DNA of 45,060 nucleotides from Marinobacter salexigens (GTDB lineage: Bacteria; Pseudomonadota; Gammaproteobacteria; Pseudomonadales; Oleiphilaceae). A program made the translations under genes and the position numbers. Numbering within the stretch: the first letter of the stretch is position 1; every line of letters begins with the position of its first letter. The notes beneath the pieces are model-generated. The model did not search any database. It was not told where the DNA came from and worked only from the letters and a program-made list of their open reading frames with translations. The stretch lies in NCBI RefSeq assembly GCF_002806945.1, contig NZ_NIHC01000012.1, positions 1-45,060 of the forward strand. The letters are read 5' to 3'. Of this stretch, positions 39,821 to 45,060 are shown piece after piece.

Positions 39821-40442
39821 GCTGAAAGCGCACCCAATCCTCCGGTTCATCCACATCCCAACGGGGTTCCAGCAAACCAACGCTGAGCCCCAGCTTTTTC
39901 AGCCGGGCGCAGGTTTGCTCAAGCACACCTGCGGTGCCCCACTCAATACCATCAAGCATGCCAGGGACAGTCTGGCGGGCTCCTATGAGCACGTAGCCAC
40001 CGTCATCGGACGGCCCCAGAACCACGTCGCAGTGTTCAAGGCAGGACACCGCCTTGTGCACATAGCCCGGCTCGACCGACGGGCAGTCGCTGCCCACAAT
40101 TAACGCATGGGCGTAGGATTCAAGGCCGTTGTCCAATGCACTTAACATGCGACTCCCCAGGTTCGCGCCTTGCTGTATTCGCTGCTCCAGACCTCGATGC
40201 TCGATAGCGCGAACAACTTGCAGTCCCTCCTCAGGAACAGGTTCTACTTCTCTATCCCACCAGAACTGAACGGTAAGCCCGGAGTCACACAAGTTCTCAA
40301 GCACAGCAAGCGTAAGTGTTAAGTGTGCATCCAAAGCACCCGCAACACCCAGCGCAGGAATAAGGCGCGTTTTTACCCGGCCCGCCTCCGGCCATTTAGC
40401 AAACTGCATCAACACAGCGCGGGGAGAATCAGGATTTGCCAT
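39807..40442 (-). CDS. DUF2064 / TIGR04282-type glycosyltransferase-like protein
   Basis: A 211-residue nucleotidyl-diphospho-sugar-transferase fold protein: LMQFAKWPEAGRVKTRLIP at the start, IVGSDCPSVEPGYV as the metal-binding SDxP segment, DVVLGPSDDGGYVLIG and WDVDEPEDW at the end. The family name (arsenosugar-associated) comes from clusters with arsenic methylation genes, none of which are here. ATG 40442 is chosen because the longer frame runs into the upstream glycosyltransferase gene; the two overlap by 14 bp, a coupled pair. It also overlaps the M16 protease gene tail to tail. Confidence 0.85.
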   Translation of the reverse strand: MANPDSPRAVLMQFAKWPEAGRVKTRLIPALGVAGALDAHLTLTLAVLENLCDSGLTVQFWWDREVEPVPEEGLQVVRAIEHRGLEQRIQQGANLGSRMLSALDNGLESYAHALIVGSDCPSVEPGYVHKAVSCLEHCDVVLGPSDDGGYVLIGARQTVPGMLDGIEWGTAGVLEQTCARLKKLGLSVGLLEPRWDVDEPEDWVRFQLTLQ

Positions 40443-41136
40443 TACGAACATCCGAACGGTAGGAATGAGCAAGGGTTTCCGGGGACTCCCCGCGCCAATA
40501 TCGCCAGCGTAAACGCCACATAAGAAAAATCGTTTTCCAGATGCCGCCCTGCTCCCACCGCCGGCTATCTGTTGTGACTTGGCTCTTAATACAGTAAGGA
40601 CGGGAAACAAGTCGAAGCCGGCGAGACATCTCAATATCCTCCATGATGGGCATAGGTTCGAATCCTCCCAAGGCTTCAAACACTTCCCTGCGCACAAACA
40701 GCGCCTGATCACCCGTGCAAATGCCTGTTAAACGCGAGCGCTGATTCATAAACCATGCGATGACCCGGAACATCGCACCACGGCCGCTTAAGCGCACATC
40801 AAAGCGCCCCCAGGCTTTGTCGCTTTGAGCAAATTTATTTAGGGAATCCAGTGCATTTTGGGGAAGATGGGTATCCGCATGAAGGAACAAAAGGACCTGA
40901 CTTTTAGCTACAAAGCCACCCGTGTTCATCTGCACGGCCCTGCCCCTTTCTGACTGAATCACCCGATCCGCAAGCGGCCCTGCCACCTTGGCAGTGCCAT
41001 CAGTACTACCAGAATCCACAACAATCAGTTCATGCCCCTTGGCCCGCAGTGGTTGAAGAGCCTCAAGCGCCGGAACAATGCCTGCCGCCTCCATCCAGAC
41101 CGGCACAACGATGCTTAACGAGAAAGAGTCAGACAA
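40429..41136 (-). CDS. family 2 glycosyltransferase (TIGR04283 type)
   Basis: A 235-residue GT-A glycosyltransferase: SIVVPVWMEAAGIVPALEAL at the start, VVDSGSTDGTAKVA (nucleotide-binding), ERGRAVQMNTGG and FLHADTHLP (DxD-like). It continues with TGICTGDQALFVRREVFEALGGF and PIMEDIEMSRRLR. The TIGR04283 group is usually paired with TIGR04282, as here. Acceptor and product are unknown. The start seems to be TTG at 41134-41136, with GGGAG 7 bases upstream. It is separated by 86 bases from the tRNA-Arg gene on the other strand. Confidence 0.85.
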   Translation of the reverse strand: MSDSFSLSIVVPVWMEAAGIVPALEALQPLRAKGHELIVVDSGSTDGTAKVAGPLADRVIQSERGRAVQMNTGGFVAKSQVLLFLHADTHLPQNALDSLNKFAQSDKAWGRFDVRLSGRGAMFRVIAWFMNQRSRLTGICTGDQALFVRREVFEALGGFEPMPIMEDIEMSRRLRLVSRPYCIKSQVTTDSRRWEQGGIWKTIFLMWRLRWRYWRGESPETLAHSYRSDVRNGKS

Positions 41137-41173
41137 AGCACGCTCCCAGAGCAGCGGAATTCACAGTAACACC

Positions 41174-41202
41174 TTGAGCCACAAGCCTCAGGCCGTTATC
41201 AT
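41174..41202 (+). promoter_or_regulatory. promoter of the tRNA-Arg gene
   Basis: -35 TTGAGC (41174-41179), 17-base spacer, -10 TATCAT (41197-41202), placing the start about 14 bases before the mature tRNA. Confidence 0.6.
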
Positions 41203-41222
41203 ACCGACCTTCTCAAAGAAGC

Positions 41223-41299
41223 GCCTTCGTAGCTCATCTGGATAGAGCGTCCCCCTCCTAAGGGGAAGGTAGCAGGTTCGAGTCCTGCCGAGGGCACCA
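41223..41299 (+). tRNA. tRNA-Arg (anticodon CCU)
   Basis: A 77-base cloverleaf. Acceptor GCCTTCG pairs with CGAGGGC (one U-G), D arm GCTC/GAGC, anticodon stem-loop TCCCC-CTCCTAA-GGGGA giving anticodon CCT, T arm GCAGG-TTCGAGT-CCTGC, discriminator A and encoded CCA. It reads the rare AGG codon. tRNA-Arg(CCU) genes are frequent island attachment sites, and integrase remnants follow here. I find no second copy of its 3' end in the window. Confidence 0.95.
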
Positions 41300-41491
41300 G
41301 TTACCCTTCCGAACCAATCCAAAAATCACCCCAACCGCCTGTTTTAAAAAGAACTTAACGAAAACTCTCTTCCCTATCGGTCTATAATAATCCGCCCCAA
41401 TCTAAACATTCTGGGGTACATCTTGGGGTGCAGACTGAAATGCACCCCGTTATAGTAGGTTTTGTGCCCCAAAAAGAGTTCAAGCCTCGCC
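41300..41491. other. non-coding DNA between tRNA-Arg and the integrase remnant
   Basis: No gene. Features are a TATAAT at 41383-41388, the tandem phrase TGGGGTACA...TGGGGTGCA (41413-41432) of a kind I recall upstream of tRNA-linked integrase genes, and a perfect 8-bp hairpin GGGGTGCA-8-TGCACCCC (41425-41448). Together they look like the control and attachment region of a lost integrase gene. Confidence 0.5.
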
Positions 41492-41533
41492 ATGCCCAAG
41501 CCAATAAACCTTCTGACCGGTAGAATTCTATGA
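41492..41533 (+). pseudogene. integrase remnant (first codons only)
   Basis: ATG followed by PKPINLLTG, then a stop after 13 codons. MPK.(I/V)NLLT is the usual opening of tRNA-targeting phage/P4-type tyrosine integrases with a DUF4102-like N-terminus, and the position, about 190 bases past a tRNA 3' end and facing away from it, is the usual one. The rest of the gene is gone, which suggests a deletion that fixed the island in place. Only nine residues support this, so it stays tentative. Confidence 0.45.
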
Positions 41534-41552
41534 AAACTGGAGGAGCGTATAC

Positions 41553-41765
41553 ATGATAATCCTGAGGCTAGTGCAAGAAGAATTTGCCGGATGCCGCATG
41601 ATGACTGGCACGGGACTGAGACTAAGGGCCGAACCGGGCATGAAATCCGAGATCATCACAACTCTGCCTCTGGGCAAACTGATAATAGTCTAGGCTTTAT
41701 CAGAGCGGGCCAGGCTCCAAGTAGAAGTCGACCTAGATGAGGGCGTGATTGCGGGATGGGTATGA
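41553..41765 (+). pseudogene. SH3b-like small protein gene interrupted by an amber codon
   Basis: ATG 41553 follows CTGGAGGAGCGTATAC, a strong ribosome site. The frame reads 46 codons to TAG (41691-41693), then continues in the same frame for 23 more codons to TGA (41763-41765). The two parts fit one bacterial SH3 domain: GLRLRAEPGMKSEIITTLPLG (the GLNVRSGPS-like motif) before the amber, and RLQVEVDLDEGVIAGWV (closing GWV) after it. The intact product would be about 70 residues. Function is unknown; SH3b proteins often bind cell-wall peptides. A short truncated protein may still be made. Confidence 0.55.
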
Positions 41766-41824
41766 GGGCGGATTGGAACCAAACACTGGCAAATGAAGGT
41801 ATTCAATAGTTGGCATGGATACTC

Positions 41825-42470
41825 ATGGGATTTGAACAAAACCTGAGGCCTGAAAAGGCGCTGATTTTCCGCATAACCCATCGGAGAAATTTACCGTGGC
41901 TGCTTGACCACGGCCTGCACTGCCCTTCCAGCAATGCGAAAGACGGGAAGTTCATCACCATTGGCAACCAGGATCTCATTGAGGGGCGAACGACCCGTCA
42001 GATTGCAGCCGGACCAGGCGGTGCTGTCTGATTACATCCCGTTCTACTTCACACCGTATTCACCCATGCTACTTAACATCGTGACCGGAAGAAACGTACA
42101 ACAACGGCAGAAATCGGATATTGTGATTCTCGTCAGCTCACTGGCGAAAGTTGAAGAGGCTGCCATCCCTTACTTATTCACGGATCGACACGCCTACCTG
42201 ATAAACGCCAATTTCAGCAACAACAAAGATCACCTCGCCACCATGATTCGGTGGGATTTGCTGCAAGCTCGCGATTTCAAAAGAGATGCAGAAGACCCTG
42301 AAAAGTCCGAGCGCTATCAGGCTGAGGCACTGATCCATAAGCATCTACCGGTAGATGCTCTCCTGGGCGTAGTAGCCTACAATGACACTGTGATAAACGA
42401 GATTCAGGCTCTGGTCGATGAGCGACAGCTTGATTTGGGCGTATACAGCAGACCAAGTTGGTTTTTCTGA
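41825..42470 (+). pseudogene. darT: DarT-type DNA ADP-ribosyltransferase toxin, frameshifted
   Basis: DarT attaches ADP-ribose to single-stranded DNA and arrests replication; DarTG pairs act as toxin-antitoxin and anti-phage systems. The N-terminal part (from ATG 41825: ALIFRITHRRNLPWLLDHGLHC, then IGNQDLI and GPGG) lies in one frame and stops at TGA 42029-42031. The rest lies in the next frame: LSDYIPFYFTPYSPML, VILVSSL, PYLFTDRHAYL, RYQAEALIHKHLPV (catalytic Glu) and the end PSWFF at 42468. Together they make a full-length protein of about 214 residues. The junction is at about 42020-42025, within the conserved PGG-x-L-S/H-D-Y motif. The stop overlaps the darG start (TGATG). Confidence 0.8.
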
Positions 42471-43534
42471 TGATTGAATACACAAAAGGCAATTTGCTTG
42501 CAGCTGACGTGGATGCCTTGGTGAATACCGTGAACACCGTGGGCGTTATGGGTAAAGGCATTGCCCTGATGTTCAAGGATGCGTTCCCGGAAAACTACAA
42601 GGCGTATGCGCAGGCCTGCAAAGAGCACAGGGTTCAGACTGGTAAGATGTTTGTGACCGAGCGGTCAGATCTTGTTGGGGCTAAGTGGCTCATAAACTTC
42701 CCAACCAAACAGCATTGGCGCGCCCCATCAGAGCTTGAGTGGATTGTGGAAGGCCTTCAGGATCTTCGGCAGGTTATTCTGGACAACGACATCAAATCGA
42801 TTGCCATCCCCCCTCTTGGCAGCGGTAATGGTGGCCTCGAATGGGCAACCGTTAAACCGTTGATTGAAGAAGCTTTGGGCGACCTGGCTGATGTGCGTAT
42901 TGTGATTTATGAACCGACCGCACAGTACCAGAATGTGACCCGCAGAACCGGCGTTGAAAAACTCACGCCCCCAAGAGCCTTGATTGCTGAACTGGTTCGA
43001 CGTTACTGGATGCTGGGCATTGAATGCTCTCTGCTTGAGATCCAAAAACTGGCTTGGTTTATGGAACGGGCAATCATCAAGTCTGGGCTAAATGAGCCAA
43101 TGGATCTGCGATTTAAAGCCCACCGGTACGGCCCCTATGCAGACAGGCTGCGCCACCTATTGGACTCACTGGACGGCAGTTACTTGCAGTGTGAAAAGCG
43201 CCTGGGCGATGCCAAGCCGGAAGATATAATCTGGTTTGACCAAACACGGAAGGACACGGTGAGCGTTTACCTCAAATCCGGTGAAGCTGAGACTTATGCA
43301 CCGGCTCTGGATAAAGTGTCTGAACTTATTGATGGCTTTCAGTCACCGCTGGGTATGGAGCTCTTGTCTACTGTGGATTGGCTCGTTGAGCGGGAAGGAT
43401 ATGAGCCGAACCTTGACGAGATAAAAAAGGGCCTGGCTAGTTGGCCTGCAGGGAAACAGGCTGCAGCTCGCAAGGTTGGATTGTTTAGTGATGCGATGCT
43501 TCAAAACGCTATCAGCAGGCTTCAGCAGTTTTAA
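42470..43534 (+). CDS. darG: DarG-type DNA ADP-ribosyl glycohydrolase antitoxin
   Basis: Removes ADP-ribose from DNA and also binds DarT. The 354-residue protein has an N-terminal macrodomain (about 1-155; [18 protein letters not shown] forms the ADP-ribose loop, and [13 protein letters not shown] the second loop). A C-terminal domain follows (about 165-354; [28 protein letters not shown]), which in long DarG proteins neutralises the toxin directly. ATG 42470 shares one base with the darT stop; TTG 42458 is in frame but less likely. The gene looks intact although its toxin partner is frameshifted. Confidence 0.9.
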   Translation: MIEYTKGNLLAADVDALVNTVNTVGVMGKGIALMFKDAFPENYKAYAQACKEHRVQTGKMFVTERSDLVGAKWLINFPTKQHWRAPSELEWIVEGLQDLRQVILDNDIKSIAIPPLGSGNGGLEWATVKPLIEEALGDLADVRIVIYEPTAQYQNVTRRTGVEKLTPPRALIAELVRRYWMLGIECSLLEIQKLAWFMERAIIKSGLNEPMDLRFKAHRYGPYADRLRHLLDSLDGSYLQCEKRLGDAKPEDIIWFDQTRKDTVSVYLKSGEAETYAPALDKVSELIDGFQSPLGMELLSTVDWLVEREGYEPNLDEIKKGLASWPAGKQAAARKVGLFSDAMLQNAISRLQQF

Positions 43535-43960
43535 GCAAAAGATAGGATAGAGTAGTTCAGCGAAGAATGGCCTTGTCTGAGATGAGAACTGCCGCCTTCA
43601 TCGATTAAACGCTTGCCAACGTGGGCATGCCTTAGGGTTTCCTGCTCCACTAACCCCCATTTATTGAAGCTCCACTGAAATCTCCAGTCGAAAACGTGGT
43701 GCATAAGCATTTTAATTTGATAGCTTAACCATATCTTTGTAACCGTCCGGCAATCCCATCTTGAGCCCGCCATGCGGCCGAAATGCCCTTGTTCAGCACA
43801 TCGATTGTAACCAATGTCTTACTTTAAGCTTAGGGGAAAAGTTACGTAACTCACAGGCTCGGCGGATTCGCACGTTCGTGGAAGATGTTCATGGATTGAA
43901 CGGTATCTTGATATGAAAAACTGGCTTCAGCCGAAGCGACTCGACATTTATGTCAGTTTT
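43535..43960. other. non-coding DNA after darG
   Basis: About 430 bases without a gene I can support. It contains one copy of the flanking repeat (43722-43771). The only sizeable frame, 80 codons on the minus strand (43531-43773), begins inside that repeat and resembles nothing I know. Most likely decayed island DNA. Confidence 0.5.
43722..43771. repeat. flanking repeat, copy 1 (short form)
   Basis: AGCTTAACCATATCTTT runs directly into TGTAACCGTCCGG and CCCATCTTGAGCCCGCC. The same two blocks occur downstream at 44812-44829 and 44928-44961, there separated by about 100 bp. Copy 1 therefore looks like an internally deleted form of copy 2. Confidence 0.75.
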
Positions 43961-43961
43961 T

Positions 43962-44037
43962 TTTACATACTGTAAAACCACAAAATTGATAACATCTTGA
44001 AATTTATAAATAAAAAACTTGTGGTTTGATTATTGCT
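43962..44037 (+). promoter_or_regulatory. sigma-54-like promoter and palindromic sites before the PEP-CTERM gene
   Basis: TGG at 44022-44024 and TTGCT at 44033-44037 give GG-N10-GC, the strict -24/-12 spacing of sigma-54 promoters (the CAC after TGG is TTT here). Upstream are a palindrome TTTACA-TAC-TGTAAA (43962-43976) and a 9-bp inverted repeat AAACCACAA (43975-43983) / TTGTGGTTT (44019-44027), whose right arm overlaps the -24 element. An activator would be needed; PEP-CTERM genes are often under the RpoN/PrsR system. Expected start is near 44048, 33 bases before the ATG. Confidence 0.6.
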
Positions 44038-44080
44038 TCAATCTGATTCGGGTGATCCGAGTTTCAAGGAGAAAAAGTCT

Positions 44081-44737
44081 ATGAACTTTTTGGGGAGATT
44101 CATTTCAGTTGCGTCCATCTTCGCTGTCACATCCTTTGCTAATGGCGCGGTCATCACCACGTCTTTGGAGGATGCAACTAACGGTGGTGGATTTTTTGGC
44201 GAGGTGACATTTACGGACAGCGGCACCAATATGGTCACAATTGCTGCGAACATCTCAGACCCAGTCAACGTCGGCCTCACCAAAGGTGACATTCTGGGAC
44301 TGTGGTTTGATTTTGCCGACTTTGGTGCGCTTTCAGGGGGAGCAACGTTCAGCAACCAGAACCCGGCCAGTATAATTACGGGGTCAGATTTCGGTGAGGA
44401 CACTGTTAGTTCGTCTCTCGGTGGAAATGTGAATCTGAACGGGACCGGCGAAACTGCTTGGGACTTTGCAGTTATGACTGGCAGCAACGGTGGGCCGGAC
44501 TTTTACCAGACGCTTAGTTTTGATTTGACGATTACCGGGCTGGACGCGAACCAGTTCTCCAACCAGAGAGTAGGCATGCGCGTGCAAAGCATTGAGGGAG
44601 GCGGATTTCAGGGAGGCTCGTCAAAGCTGATTGGCAGCGGAACTCCACCAGTTAGCGTCCCGGAACCTGGCACTTTCGCCTTGTTAGGTTTGGGTATGCT
44701 AGGACTTGGAATAAGTCGTCGCAAACAACGAATTTGA
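44081..44737 (+). CDS. PEP-CTERM sorting domain protein
   Basis: A 218-residue exported protein. Signal peptide at 1-22 (LGRFISVASIFAVTSFANGA), a Gly/Asn/Thr/Ser-rich beta-type body without cysteines, and a C-terminal sorting tail: VPEPGTFALLGLGMLGLGIS, then RRKQRI. Exosortase recognises the PEP motif, and such proteins are tied to exopolysaccharide and floc formation. AAGGAG lies 10 bases before ATG; the frame opens earlier at TTG 44033. No exosortase, PrsK/PrsR or polysaccharide genes are nearby, so the sorting machinery must be elsewhere or absent. It ends in a strong terminator. Confidence 0.92.
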   Translation: MNFLGRFISVASIFAVTSFANGAVITTSLEDATNGGGFFGEVTFTDSGTNMVTIAANISDPVNVGLTKGDILGLWFDFADFGALSGGATFSNQNPASIITGSDFGEDTVSSSLGGNVNLNGTGETAWDFAVMTGSNGGPDFYQTLSFDLTITGLDANQFSNQRVGMRVQSIEGGGFQGGSSKLIGSGTPPVSVPEPGTFALLGLGMLGLGISRRKQRI

Positions 44738-44755
44738 AACGAATCCACTACGAAG

Positions 44756-44779
44756 CCCGCCCACAAGGCGGGTTTTTTT
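44756..44779 (+). terminator. terminator of the PEP-CTERM gene
   Basis: Stem CCCGCC (44756-44761) / GGCGGG (44767-44772), 5-base loop CACAA, then seven T, starting 18 bases after the stop codon. Confidence 0.9.
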
Positions 44780-44804
44780 GTGTGTGCCCGGCATGGGCGG
44801 ACGA

Positions 44805-44961
44805 CGCTTACAGCTTAACCATATCTTTTCGTTTGCAACCGATTCACCAGCAAGTCTTAATCTCCGAAACCCGCCTCAGCCGCTGAAGTTTGGGTGATGC
44901 TTTATGGCTTATTCTTCGCGTGATAGTTGTAAGCGTCCGGTGATCCCATCTTGAACCCGCC
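44805..44961. repeat. flanking repeat, copy 2 (long form)
   Basis: Block AGCTTAACCATATCTTTT (44812-44829), about 98 bp of extra DNA, then TGTAAGCGTCCGG-TGATCCCATCTTGAACCCGCC (44928-44961). CGCTTACA (44805-44812) and TGTAAGCG (44928-44935) form an 8-bp inverted repeat around the extra segment, as in a small terminal-inverted-repeat element or a foldable recombination site. No transposase frame is seen in it. Confidence 0.65.
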
Positions 44962-45060
44962 GTTGCTATCTTCAGGATACTCGTTTCTTATTTATCAATT
45001 AACTGGGAGCGCTAAGGGTAAAGTCGAGCCTCTATTTGTGATCTCTGAGAGCGGTTGCTA
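44962..45060. other. right end of window, nothing recognised
   Basis: About 100 bases past copy 2 of the repeat. On the minus strand a frame of about 28 codons reads into the repeat (NEYPEDSNGGFKMGSPDAYN) and stops at 44896-44898. It could be the tail of a gene, but an in-frame stop lies just upstream within the window, so I do not call it. Confidence 0.4.

Noticed and set aside
42017..42035. Programmed +1 frameshift in darT, as in prfB
   Set aside because: GTC TGA lacks a slippery CTT-type codon that can re-pair after a +1 slip, and there is no internal Shine-Dalgarno at the right distance. Mutation or sequence error is simpler.
43531..43773. 80-codon minus-strand frame after darG
   Set aside because: It starts inside the repeat copy 1, has no good ribosome site and resembles no family I know. 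The same repeat in copy 2 reads differently, so it is probably chance.
44805..44961. Integron attC site
   Set aside because: GCTTAAC fits one core-site half, but no matching GTTRRRY half lies at the other end and no integron integrase is seen.

Overview
The window looks like chromosome of a marine gammaproteobacterium, most probably Marinobacter or a close relative. The strongest pointer is a 661-residue two-domain fatty acyl reductase (34251-36236, minus) that reads as an ortholog of the Marinobacter wax-ester enzyme known as Maqu_2507. The neighbourhoods mtnA|mtaD-ubiG-mupP-yciK and motY|pyrC-rnt match the gene order I know from Pseudomonas. No database search was possible; all names come from reading the sequences.

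Layout. Positions 1-433 hold the promoter and leader region of a leftward rRNA operon whose 16S gene lies off the left edge, with three tandem TTGACA-16-TAGAAT promoters and a boxA. Positions 434-3001 are a leftward cluster: a CoA-type Nudix hydrolase, a gamma-carbonic anhydrase, a DUF1289 Cys protein and purT. After a zinc-ribbon Nudix gene and a small Nif3/CutA-like gene come purL (minus) and divergent mltF (plus), then recX, a large DUF349 coiled-coil protein, a comFB-like gene, a thiolase plus multifunctional FadJ-type beta-oxidation pair, and tail-specific protease prc with a co-translated HTH protein. Positions 20405-25432 hold methionine salvage (mtnA, mtaD), ubiquinone synthesis (ubiG), cell-wall recycling (mupP), yciK and a small glutaredoxin-like gene. 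Then follow yaaA, a DUF2788 membrane protein and rdgC. A Pat-type lysine acetyltransferase and a zinc-dependent HDAC-type deacetylase are divergently paired (27450-31280). Next are motY, pyrC, rnt, the fatty acyl reductase with operator-like repeats upstream, a hypothetical gene, a pitrilysin-like protease and two small sugar-nucleotide glycosyltransferase-type genes.

Positions 41223-45060 are accessory DNA. A tRNA-Arg(CCU) gene is followed by the first codons of a lost phage-type integrase, an SH3b-like gene broken by an in-frame amber codon, and a DarTG DNA ADP-ribosylation toxin-antitoxin pair in which the toxin darT is frameshifted while antitoxin darG is intact. Beyond these is a lone PEP-CTERM protein with a good -24/-12 (sigma-54) promoter match and palindromic upstream sites, flanked by two diverged copies of one repeat. 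I see no complete integrase, exosortase, CRISPR array or intact transposase in the window.

The best candidates for further attention are the damaged DarTG island, the orphan PEP-CTERM gene with its promoter architecture and flanking repeats, the Pat/HDAC pair, and the repeat-rich control region of the fatty acyl reductase.
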